The notes below the pieces were generated by a model, which saw only the letters and a program-made list of their open reading frames with translations, had not been told where the DNA came from and did not search any database. The position numbers and the translations under genes are program-made. Positions 37,691-48,900 of a DNA stretch of 64,000 nucleotides are shown here, one piece after another; position 1 is the first letter of the stretch; the number at the start of each line of letters is the position of its first letter. The DNA is from Xiphias gladius (taxonomy: Eukaryota; Chordata; Actinopteri; Istiophoriformes; Xiphiidae), in contig NC_053402.1 of assembly GCF_016859285.1 (NCBI RefSeq), positions 8,080,531 to 8,144,530 of the forward strand, in the 5' to 3' direction.

Positions 37691-38354
37691 AATTTGCCTT
37701 TTCTTTTATTACTCCGCAGTAGATTAATTTGAGGAGGCTGCAGCTGAAAACAAAGAAAATTATTATTCATCATCACAGTCTTTATTTCATGACTCCACCT
37801 ATTTTGTTCAATGAATAATTACTTTTAGAACTTTCTGATCTTTCAACCCTCCATGAACAAAGGAGCCGTTCTTTTTTACCTTTTTTTATTTTCTCCCAGA
37901 AAAGGTATTGATGCCAACACGTTTATAAAGGTGTTAACTTTAATTTGATCCTGCTTGTATTCAGTGTGCAGTGTATTGATGTATTTTCACACCTCTGTGT
38001 GCTGGTGATCTTTATGTTTATTATAATTTGCCTTTTCTTTTATTACTCCGCAGTAGATTAATTTGAGGAGGCTGCAGCTGAAAACAAAGAAAATTTTTAT
38101 TCATCATCACAGTCTTTATTTCATGACTTCACCTATTTTGTTCAATGAATAATTACTTTTAGAACTTTCTGATCTTTCAACCCTCCATGAACAAAGGAGC
38201 CGTTCTTTTTTACCTTTTTTTATTTTCTCCCAGAAAAGGTATTGATGCCAACACGTTTATAAAGGTGTTAACTTTAATTTGATCCTGCTTGTATTCAGTG
38301 TGCAGTGTATTGATGTATTTTCACACCTCTGTGTGCTGGTGATCTTTATGTTTA
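37691..38354. repeat. 334-bp tandem direct duplication, two copies
   Basis: Copy 1 is 37691-38020 and copy 2 is 38025-38354, separated by TTAT. I see only a few differences over 330 bp (for example ATTATTATTC against ATTTTTATTC and GACTCC against GACTTC). The unit begins AATTTGCCTTTTCTTTTATT and ends GGTGATCTTTATGTTTA. It has no coding frame and no terminal repeats. Near identity means a recent duplication, or an assembly duplication. Confidence 0.95.
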
Positions 38355-40137
38355 TCTTCAGATGTAGAGGACGTATCCAAATCCTTGTTAAAACACTGCA
38401 TTAAAGGTACATTACATTACAAGCCCTGCTTTGTAAATGTTTTTCAGTAACAGTATGTATGTATTATTAGCAAAATGTATTTAAAATACAAAAAAGTACT
38501 CCTTGCAAACTGTTGAGTCCATCCTCCAAAACATCAGGACTCGCGCATTCGTTTAGTGAAGTATGCAGGACGCAAAAAGTTAAATTCACATCTATTTATT
38601 AAAATACAGCGTCTTACAGAGTCTTAAAGATTGAGGTTGCTTACAGAGCTCTGGACCAGACTATGCATCCCTGACAAGCCTACAGCATTCACATCAGTTC
38701 ACGAAGTCTGAGTGACTGTGCTCTCCCTGGTCCAGCAGATATTAAGTTTACACAAAGTAAATAACATTGTCGGCGCGGCCATCTTCTTATTGGCTGAGAC
38801 CTCAGTCCCTCCTCAGGTATGTGCCTCCCTCGTACGGACATTTCACTCTGGACATGATTGACTCTCCCTACTTCACAACTTATCTGTAGAAAAAAGAGGT
38901 AGAAAAAGACGAGACACTACACAGCACCCAAGAACGGTTTTTCAATTTGTCAGGCCGTTTCCATATAAGGGTTTTTTTTTCACATATAGACAACCATATA
39001 TCTTTGGGTGCATTCTTTGCAGAATAACACCTGTTCAGTACAAGCACCTGAGTTTAATAAGCACCATAAACTGGTTTCTTTTAATCTCATAGTTAGATAA
39101 TATATAAAAACATATAAAAAATAACTCTTCAGTACAAATAGTCCCTGTGAGTGTTGTACTACAGTATATTACATGATTATTACTGACTAAGTGTAAGGTC
39201 GCTGAGGAGACCGGTCGCCTTGGCGTGTTAATCCACTGTGTTTAGCACCATTGTGCATCTTCCTTTGTCGGCCGGAAGGAAGGTGGTGTTCCGGTCTCTC
39301 TGGAGCGATGTCGGTGCCTTTCTTACATTCGGGGCAGCATGTCCCCGTCTCCCTTCCCCCATGGCACTTACGTGCATGCTCTGAATCCATGTTTTTCTTT
39401 CTTGGAATGTGCGTGTCCTCTGACTGTGCGCTGTGATGCTGCCATCTGCTGGTCACTGACTAGGACTGCTATTGCTCTGGAGATCTTTTAATTTGGGAGT
39501 TGAGATCCTGAAATTACAAATCAATAGGAGACACTGCACCAGCATTTCCACCCATAACTCCATCTAATTCCCAAACAAATTTGCAATTAATAAAATCACC
39601 AAAAGCTGCTGATATAACTTAGATTACTGTCAGAGACATAATTTTTGTAATTTTGCCTCTGTACACCACCACCATGGATTTGAAACGAAGCCAAAATTGA
39701 ATTTAATTGACTGATATACAATAAATCTTATTGCTTCATTGAAATTCATACTTAAAAGAGCACACAAGAAAAATAGCAATTTGGAGAATGAGTGAGTCAT
39801 AAAAACTAACAGTTAATATTGATATTAAATCGATGTGTTATCCACAAAGTTGGTTAGTGTGAACTACTTGTTATGAAAAGAAATTTCCACGCAGGTAAAA
39901 CAGAAGACAATATGCTGTTTTTTGTTTGTTTGTCTTTGACGAGAAAGAAAAAAGAATGGTGAAATTGATGCATGTAATGATGGATATTTTTAGATTTTAT
40001 TAAATCAAAATATGTGAAATTTTAGGTTCTGAAGTTCAGTGAACATGAAAAGAGTTGGAGAAGGTTGATGAGAGACATATGCTGTCAGAAATATCAGCTT
40101 TTCTTTTTTTACAACAAAGAAGGGAGGGCATATTTCT
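38355..40137. other. noncoding, probable degraded mobile DNA
   Basis: No intact gene. On the minus strand near 39340-39400 a short frame reads ARKCHGGRETGTCCPECKKG, which has the spacing of the Cys-rich tail of piggyBac-type transposases. The match is short and the rest of such a transposase is not visible. GCCATCTGCTGGTCACTGAC at 39441-39460 is a motif common in fish repeats. Confidence 0.35.
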
Positions 40138-40626
40138 TGGTTAACCTGTGTAACTAATTTCTATCCTGTCAAGCAAGTGTTGCCTGTTTGCGTTTTTGTA
40201 CTTCGGAAATCTCTACATTTGAATTTGAATCATGTTACGTAACATCTAACACATAACTGATGAAGGATGCTTAATGTTTAAGAGGTATTTGAAGTGTTCA
40301 ACTGTCTTATGGTAATCTAATTCCAAACAATGTTATTGTGTCTACTTCAGCATGAGCTGTTGTTTTATTTAATTAGAATCTTGCTCTGTTCAAGCTTTTC
40401 TGATATCCAGACTTAATGCAAAGAATATAACTCAATAGGAAAATATTTCTGAAGGATTTCATAATTTATCAATCTGCTCATTCAGTGACAACACAAAAAC
40501 ATCTTTTGAGTTTAACCTTTCATGTTATCAATGAACATGATTATAATAAAAAGAACTACTTCATATCTACTGAGAGACCATGTTTCCTTTTGTTTCTCAA
40601 ATGGCAAAGTCTTAATTTACACCTTT
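40138..40626. repeat. duplicated noncoding segment, copy B
   Basis: This is the diverged direct copy of 35455-35880. The best-kept blocks are GATGAAGGATGCTTAATG (40259), TATTTGAAGTGTTCAACTG and TCATATCTACTGAGAGACCA (near 40561). No coding sequence lies within or just upstream of it. Confidence 0.6.
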
Positions 40627-41735
40627 AACAGCAGCCATTTTTGTCCCCTGCACAGCCCATACTGTTTGTAAAAAATCCCACCTTCTGTAGATGATCCATG
40701 CACATGCACATGCACTATTTCTATTTGATAAGACTTGAAAGCCACCTTATGCCTATTAGGCTTTTTTCCTGGGCCTTGTGTGAAAATCACATGTGGCTCT
40801 CAAGCTTTGGTGTTATCTGCCCATAGGCATCACACTTCTGTTCTCCAACTGTGTGGGAATTTTTCAATCACAGTTTCCCAGTGTGTATATTTTTTCAGTC
40901 ATAGTTAATATCACATGAAGGGAGCAGTAAAATCCAGTTGCAGATTGTCACTTTTGCTGCATTTGAGATGGCTTCTAAAGCCAGGTTTCACAAGCAATCT
41001 CAGTAGGCTGTTCGACTTTTTGTATGTGATCTGGTGCCTTTAAGGAGCAGTCCCACAATTTAGTATTGCACCTCCATTAAGTTTGGGGATTCACAAGAGA
41101 TAGATTTTTGGAAAGGACTAGTCATAAGCAACAGAGGCCAAGATATTCTGACTTTTTGTCTCTAGTATGCATCAAGCTCCAAAACCACTGGATCCTACAT
41201 TTCCCATTCTGCAACTCAATAGCATCTTTCAGTAGACCCCCCCCCCCCCAACCTTTGCTTGTAAATGCCAACTTCTTTCAAATGCCACACCTCAACTTTG
41301 ATAGAACAAAAAAAAACATAATACGACTGTTTTCACAGGCAAAATAGTATTCCTTGTGACAAATAAACAGAACTTCATGTGTAAAATGGGTGTAATGCCC
41401 CTTTATTTGGACTACCACTTTCTCATAACTAGATGATTTATACTGTATCTGAAGATTGTGTTACTTTTTGTGAGAAAATATTTTTCAAGGCCACGATCAG
41501 GCTACAGTTTGTAAAACTGACCCTTCAGAGAAAAAAGAATAAAATCAATTGAATTTAAACATTTTCTATTGTCGTGCACAACAGGACATTCTTAAATAAA
41601 GATACATTTTCCATGTACTGAAGAGCTACATCTCTTAATGATTCATATTTCTTACAATAACTGACCAAGTTTCAAAGTCTTGTCTTTAACCAAACTGATA
41701 AACACAGCATGCATGTGTTTCAGCAGCTAGATCTC
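40627..41735. other. intergenic; 3' side of galectin
   Basis: Noncoding. A 13-base C run is at 41237-41249. TTTATT at 41402-41407 is AATAAA on the minus strand and could be the galectin poly(A) signal, about 330 nt past its stop. Confidence 0.5.
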
Positions 41736-42793
41736 TTAGCAGATCTTGAAGGAAGTCAGTTTGAAGTCCCCTGTGACTCTGATATAGCTGATGACGTCCA
41801 TGCCAACACGGTTAGGAAACTGGACTTCCTGTCCATCAGGAAGCTCCACCTCAAACATGTCTCCAGCCAGTTTCAGTACAATCTAAAATATAAAAGATGC
41901 TTCATGAGTAAAACATTTTCTTTTTTTAATTTAGTAGAAACTCTTTGAGACAGATATCTCTAAATCTCTCCAAATACAACTCAAACTATCCACATGGTTA
42001 GGGGTAAGTGAGCAAATACATTTTTTGTGATTTGGGTGAACCCATCTTTTAAGCCTTTCAAAAAATCCTCGCCAAACCTTTTTATAGCACTTTTCATCAA
42101 GTATACGCATGTTCTCTTCCTTCAGCCACATTCCCTCACCTTGACGTCTGCGCCCCTCAGTAAAGGGTTGTATATTTCCCGTTTCTCATCGCCCCAACAA
42201 CCAGCAGTCTTTGAGTTGCACACAAGCACAGCTCCATCATTGTCATCATGGAAACGAGGGTTAAAGTGCAGCGCCAGGTCTTCTGCATCATATCCAAGGT
42301 CGATCTGGAATCTGAGTTTATACAAGAAATGTAGTCCCAACAATACAAAACCATACAGACATGTGGCTCTTTATAAAAGTCCACATTTTTCTAGATTTTA
42401 ATTTTTTTCACCACAGCAATAAACCAGAATGTATCTGCATAAATGTCATCATAGAATTTAATTCAGTGAAGAGGCTAATATGAAACTATTTTGATGTGTT
42501 TGGTTAGCTTACCTCTCAGCATCATGCAGAATTACTCCCTTTACTTTCAGCTTATCTCCAGCTCGCAGATCCACATTCTTCAATTCAAGTTGCTTAGAAA
42601 ACACAGTTGTGTAGTTCAGGGTTTCAAACAATTTAAGTAAATAAATAAAAGATTATTGTTAGACATAATGGTAGCAGATGTGGGAGTAATCAAATATTGG
42701 TATATATCAGCTGTTTTATTCAGCAAATGACAAATTACAGGGTGCAATACAGTGAAATAAAAGCAGCAACAGATTTAAACTTACCATGGTCAT
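41736..42793 (-). CDS. lgals2: proto-type galectin (galectin-2/-1 like), four exons
   Basis: A small soluble beta-galactoside-binding lectin that works as a dimer in the cytosol and, after unconventional secretion, outside the cell. Minus-strand exons are 42785-42793 (ATG ACC ATG), 42513-42592, 42140-42311 and 41736-41882, all GT-AG and in phase, giving 135 aa, the usual proto-type length. The protein opens MTMQLELKNVDLRAGDKLKV with no signal peptide. Carbohydrate-site residues are present: HFNPR (H, N, R), VLVCNS (V-N) and WGDEKRE (W..E.R). It ends in SFKIC. The nine-base coding part of exon 1 matches the galectin-1/2 gene plan. Position between cdc42ep1 and pick1 favours LGALS2 as the human counterpart, but galectin-1 and -2 are hard to tell apart in fish, so the symbol is tentative. 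Confidence 0.9.
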
Positions 42794-42935
42794 TTTGGGT
42801 GCTGGTGTTGGTGAAGATTCCTGGAGCTAATGGAAGATGTAGGACGATGGCCTTGGTACACCGGCACAGTCTTCTGTCCTGGAAGACAAAAAGTAAGGGA
42901 TATTATTGTAAAGTCTCACTTCATTTATAACATAG
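42794..42935 (-). promoter_or_regulatory. galectin promoter and 5' UTR (candidate)
   Basis: On the minus strand a TTATAAATG box lies at about 42922-42930. A start site about 30 nt downstream would give a leader of roughly 100 nt before the ATG at 42793. Alternatively CTTTTTGTCTTCCAG near 42876-42890 is a splice acceptor for a leader exon further upstream. The sequence does not decide between the two. Confidence 0.4.
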
Positions 42936-45400
42936 CACAAAAGATTCAGTGAAAGAACTTTAAATAGTTACAGTGTGGCCCAGTCATCATCATCCCAATT
43001 AAGTAGCCTATTCAATGCAGAGGGGCTGCTCTGTTTAATCATTGCTGTTGAACTCATTTTGCAAATAAGATTAACGGCCTTCTGGTTCACTAAACAAGAG
43101 TAACAGTTACCGCAATGTCACTGGGAGGTGTTTGTTCCAACCAGATATAGATTGGGAGCCACTGTGCACACTGAGGAGGGTCTTCAAGACACTGTTGTCT
43201 ACATTGGGGGGGGGGGGGCACCTACCAGAGTATACTGTACTCCACTCTTGTCTCCTCATAGTGACCTGAACCGAGTTTTGATTTGATTAATTTGATAGCT
43301 AGCTCTTCATGGCTTACTTGGCACCATTCATTGATTTATTCATTGATTTATTCACTTATTATGTGTATGTGTGCTCAGTGTCATTAACAGTGACTGCCTG
43401 TTGGAAAGGGAGGAACCTGCAATAGCGTTTTTGAAGAACCGAAAGTATTTTCTATCTGTATAATTTTAGTGTGGCAATTTTAAATTTTACCTTTCGTTTT
43501 AAGGTTAAACAAAACTTGTGCAGCTTTTTAATGAATTACTCTACATCAAATTAAAAGGCCAGTTGTCTGGAGACTGATGGACTGTCCTGTGACAGATGGA
43601 GGTTGTTACTGCAGTGGAGTCCATACTGCTCAGTAGTCACAGTCAGGGACTGCGACGTCTGTCAATCAAAAAAGAAATGATAATAAAACTATATTTTCAC
43701 TTTTTTTCTAATTATCAAAGTGGAAAACACCGGTTCCACATTTGTCAGTGGGAATGACACAGATAACATTCCTGAATATCTGTCCAGATATTGTTAATAA
43801 CCATTAGAAAGCCCTGCACCAAATACCGCCTTCAACGTATTTGTAAATTGTTACTGCCCTCCGGTGGTCACAATGTGGAATTGCAACACATAAAACTCGT
43901 CAAGCAGCGTCAGCGTAGAAAAAAAAGAGCTTCCGGTGAATACCATTTAAAGTAAAGTTACGGGAAACAAGTTTAAGCAAGTAGAAAGGAAATAACATAA
44001 ATGGCCATGAAATAATCATGTTTATTATAAAAATACACTTCCTTCAATCGCTACGATGTGTCAAGGTGAGAGTTACGTGGCACTGCTATACTACCAGCAT
44101 CCTTCTCCATGAGCGGTGCTATCCTAAATTGCAGTTGGCTGCCTCCGTCGTCACCTGCTTGCTCGTTGTAATTTCCCTTACGTATTGACGCTGGGAGGAA
44201 GTGGGCCTCTGTTAGATTGTGGCTTTCTTTTTGACCACTTTATTTTGAGAGTATTCACCGGAAGTACTAGTATGCTGTCCTGTCTGCAGGACGGTGATTT
44301 TACAAGCTGGTTAAATTTGTTGCAGTTCTACACTGTGAGCACTGGAGTGCGGTAAACATTGATGAGTCTAATGACTGCCTCGATGCAGGTGGAGATATAA
44401 GTTAGATGTAGTGTATTTAAAATCATGAGTTTGTGTCGGTCTGAATGGGTTGTAAAAACAGCCTTAGCAGGTTTACCAAAAACTAGCACAAGCTGCCTAC
44501 ATCTGACATGACCCTCGTCAAGCACCTAAAGAATTTTATCATTTAAGAACTAAAACTAACCTGTAGGAGGTGAACAATCTAAGGATTGATGAATTCCTGC
44601 TCCCACTATGGCTCCCTGCTGGTATTGACGGTTAACCACGGATTGTTTGCTTTAGTTTGGTCCCTTTATTATGAAAGTATTTACCGGACGTAGTGGTGTG
44701 CTATCGTCGCTGCACGGACGGCAGTTTTAATTGTGAGTGTCTATGCCCTCCAGTGGCGTCAGTGTCAAACTGCGACATATTGAATTCGTAAAGCCAGCGT
44801 CAGCGGCGACGGTGACATGACAGATGTTAGTTGAAGGCGGTTCACAAAAGTGCATTTAATTATAAATATTATTATTTTATGATTATTCTATTACTTCCTT
44901 TTTGAATAGACCTAAATTAGATCGTTAAAATTTGAAAGTACTCATTTGAAGTTGTTTTTGGTCTCAATTTACGGTAATCTGACGAATTTAATCTGGAGGG
45001 CGATAAAGCTCCTGATTAAAAACGTTGGACTTTTTGGAATGCATTATGTGGGCTTTGTGTTGGTTGATGACAAACTGTGCATCAATGAAGACAGTCAGTG
45101 TGAATTTCTTTATTATTTCCGACGAATAACGTAAAGTTGGTGTTTCTAACTGTGACCACTTGAAAACAAAAATTATATTAGCCTTCCTCAACAACATCCG
45201 CTATGTTACCGGAAGTGACAAAATGAAGTAAACAGATGAATTTACAGTGGATCCAGAAATTCAGATAGCCACTACAAAGAGAGCGAATTTTAAAAAGACA
45301 TTTTGCTTTTTTATGCACAATAAGGGGGATTTCTATGAAAAACGGGTCCGAATTCTAATAAAGGTAAATCGGTAACGGCGTGTTGACGTTCCTGAACGAG
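42936..45400. other. intergenic between galectin and pick1
   Basis: Divergent intergenic region. It contains a G run (43206-43218) and two diverged direct copies of a segment with TTTATT..GA.AGTATT.ACCGGA.GTA (about 44240-44310 and 44663-44735). A second repeated piece has TGCCCTCC.GTGG.. (about 43855-43915 and 44746-44808). ACCGGAAGT-type ETS motifs sit at 44257, 44683 (one mismatch) and 45208. No coding exon was seen. Confidence 0.55.
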
Positions 45401-45957
45401 TGACACCTGCCAGTAGCCTACAGTAGCTAGCAGCTACCTAGCCAGCGTTAGCAAGCAAGTCTCTTGCTGTTGGCTTCCGTCGCTTCAATTAAATAATACA
45501 GTATTTGTTTTCACCGCAGTGGTGGGAGTGCTAAACTTATTTGTATCAATTTCACTGGCTAACTACAGGTAGTTACGATGCGCTACTCGTTACCAGCTGT
45601 TTGCTCATCTTCTGCAGCAGCAGCTTGCGTCTCCTCCTCAGTAAATGGGATCTGGCTGCGAGTCAGTGTCGGTGTCCTGAGAAAGGTTGCCTGGCAGAAT
45701 GACGTTCTTTATTTTGAACACTATTCCATTTGATAGATACAGTTTTCCCTACCAGAATGATCCGTCTAATCTCAATTTAAGTCTCTGTAGTGGCGGTAGC
45801 TCATACTGAGAGAGCTGTTCAAATTGTCACAGCACCGACTGGATATTTCTGTCTTCATAATATCAATCTTCAGATACAGTCACACAATATTTAACGTTAT
45901 GGACTTTGTTATATTCACTCACAGGTTTTACAGGGACAGGAGTGACACTGTCCTGCA
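45401..45957 (+). promoter_or_regulatory. pick1 promoter / 5' UTR region
   Basis: CpG content rises near 45360-45410 and again at 45475-45485 and 45620-45680, with GCTAGCAGCTACC-type repeats at about 45426-45452. An acceptor TTCACTCACAG ends at about 45924, giving about 33 nt of leader before the pick1 ATG, so at least one noncoding exon must lie upstream. A possible donor is AACTACAG-GTAGTT at 45569. The exact first exon is unresolved. Confidence 0.4.
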
Positions 45958-48900
45958 ATGTTCACAGACATGGACTATGATTTGGAAGAGGACAAGCTGT
46001 GAGTCATTATTATGTTTTCCATTTTTATGAAATGAATTTTTTTTTAAATCTTCCGTTCATGCATGGGACCACATACAGTGACAAAGTCACCAAGGTCAGA
46101 CATCAGTAAAGTTTCAAAACCGTAGCTATTAGAGTGAATCTAAGCCCTGATATGAACTTCGCACCCATTACTCTCGTTGCCAAACTAATTTCTGGTTGTT
46201 TCTATATTGAGCAATTGAGAGTTATTTACTAATGCTGTACTTCATAGAATTGTTCAAAAACATGGTCAACTAAATGCTGAAAATCTCAATTTATCATCTT
46301 GTCTCCTCAAAAGGGGGATACCAACGGTACCTGGTACTGTGTGTCTGAAGAAAGATGCTAATAACCTCATTGGCATCAGCATTGGTGGTGGGGCACAGTA
46401 CTGTCCTTGCCTCTATATTGTCCAGGTAGGTACAGAACAAGTGATTATAACCATGTTTTGGAATATATGACAGAACATTTCTATCATGTTTCACGTTTTA
46501 TAATATTTGATTAAGTCGGAGGGGAAATGTCCATACCACTGGTACCTTTTCTAAAGTGGTTTCTGTTGTCCCACAGGTCTTTGATAACACCCCAGCAGCG
46601 CTGGATGGGACGCTGGCAGCAGGCGATGAAATCACAGGCGTGAACGGGAAACCAGTGAAGGGAAAGACTAAAGTGGAGGTGGCCAAGATGATTCAAGCTG
46701 TCCAGGTACACAAGCTCTGGGGATGGATGCACAGTCCATAGTTATCAACAGTCCAGAGAGACTAGGGATATGATCTCATGGCTTATTATTGATTCCTTCT
46801 AGAGTTCTGTGGATACACAGTCTAGACTTTGACCAACTCCATGCAATCCTTTCAGTTAGTGATTAAAGTTGGTGACTAAGACAAAAAATTAACCCCAGCT
46901 ACCTCTCAAATACAGGTAATTTTGCTTTGTGGCTTCGTGGAATAATAAAAAAGAAATTAAGCACATATGGACATGAATAGCAACATGTCAAATGAATAAA
47001 ACTTTACTCACATTTTTGTGTCCCACTGTGGATTTATCAGTGAATAGTCCAAAGGTTTACTAATTATGCGTGCAAGCCCACCACCGAACCGTGGAGAAGA
47101 GGGAGTTAACTGGCTTGCCAAGCTATGCTAAAGGGGTCAGGACAAAAGCCAGTTGCATTTGGTATAACGTCACCAATGTAGAGTTGCTGTGTTGTTTTTG
47201 GCATCCATTGTTCCCACCCAGAAAAATTCCATGACATTCTGCATGATGGATGAAAGAGAGGGTTCAGTGTGGGAATTAAAGGATTAGATTGTGTTGCTGT
47301 TACCCATTAAATGCAAGTACTGCATGTGAATTTCACCCGTGGCAACATGAAGCTGGAAAAGTTTGCACATTACTAATTTTACCAAATGCAATAGGATAAA
47401 ACATCATATTCTAATTGTTAATTTAAACTTTTTATAAAATTAAATGAATGGAGGATATTTGTTTTTCTTCTGGTGGTCTTCTTATAAATATATCCACTTC
47501 ATATGTTTTTGTTAATGTAATTGTGTATCAGGGAGATGCAACGATTCACTACAACAAACTGCAGGCAGACCCAAAACAGGGGAAGTCTCTGGATATAGGT
47601 ATCTTCTCCACTTCACATACACATACTCACTTCTAGTCTCGATCTTTGTTTGTGTATATTACTTTCTGCGGATTATGTATTGTAATGCTATGGTTTGCAT
47701 TCTTCCACTATCACAGTAACTATTACCCAGTGCTGTGGTGTGTGTTAAACACATATTTTGTGTGTTTTAGTGCTGAAAAAGGTCAAACATCGGCTTGTAG
47801 AGAATATGAGCTCAGGCACAGCAGACGCTCTTGGACTCAGTAGAGCTATTCTCTGCAATGGTAAGATTATCATTATGATCATTATGAGTTTATTTGTTTT
47901 TATTCATATAGATGGATAAAAAGCTCTACTCATGTAAATTCATGCTAAATTACAGATGGACTGGTCAAAAGACTGGAAGAGCTGGAGAAAACAGCAGAGC
48001 TCTACAAAGGTAAAGAACAATCAAATCACAAAACTGGAATTCACTAACTTCTGTAGTTTAGAGTGACAAATCACACTTTACCATCAATAATCATAGAAAT
48101 CAGGTAACTTTTAGTCTGACGTTTTAATCCGATGCACTGTGTTAAGATGGTTATTGTGAAGATTCACTTGTTGCTGTTTGTCCATAGGGCTGATGGAGCA
48201 CACAAAGAGACTACTCAGAGCTTTTTTTGAGCTTTCTCAGACTCACAGAGGTGAGTTACACTGACCAGAATCAGAAATGATAAAACAAAGCATAACTGAA
48301 TTTTTTTGTGCACCTTTTTTAGGGAAAAAGAAAAAAGACAGATCATTTTAATAGTTATCAATTTATCTCAGCTTTAGTGGCTAATATATCTGATTTTTAT
48401 TTGATAATTTTCCCTTTCAGCGTTTGGTGATGTTTTCTCTGTCATCGGGGTTCGAGAGCCCCAGGCTGCAGCCAGTGAGGCGTTCGTGAAGTTTGCTGAT
48501 GCTCACCGCAACATTGAAAAATATGGTATTCAGCTACTAAAGACCATCAAACCTGTGAGTACAGTTTAGAATTTAGTTTTGAAACATTTATTGCACTGAG
48601 AGCACTTATAACTCTCGCAGCGAAAATGTTTTTTTTTTATTATTGTAAAGGACTAGAAAGACTTGTAGGTTAAGGACATTCTCCACTTTTTGTTTTTTTA
48701 GTTTAATTTGGTACCATCGTCTTCTGTAATTTGCATTTGTGGTTCAGTTATATTTCTTTCAAACATCTTGAATGGGAGATCAAAACACATACTTGTTTAT
48801 TTGTTAAGATGTGAAGAGTTAATCCAACACTGCTCTCTTCTGTTGTTTGTCTGTCCTGTGTGGATCTCATGATGTGATTGTATGGTCTGTCTGACTTTAT

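Noticed and set aside
41108-41347. 79-aa frame with a proline run
   Set aside because: The proline run is the 13-base C homopolymer. No splice or domain support.
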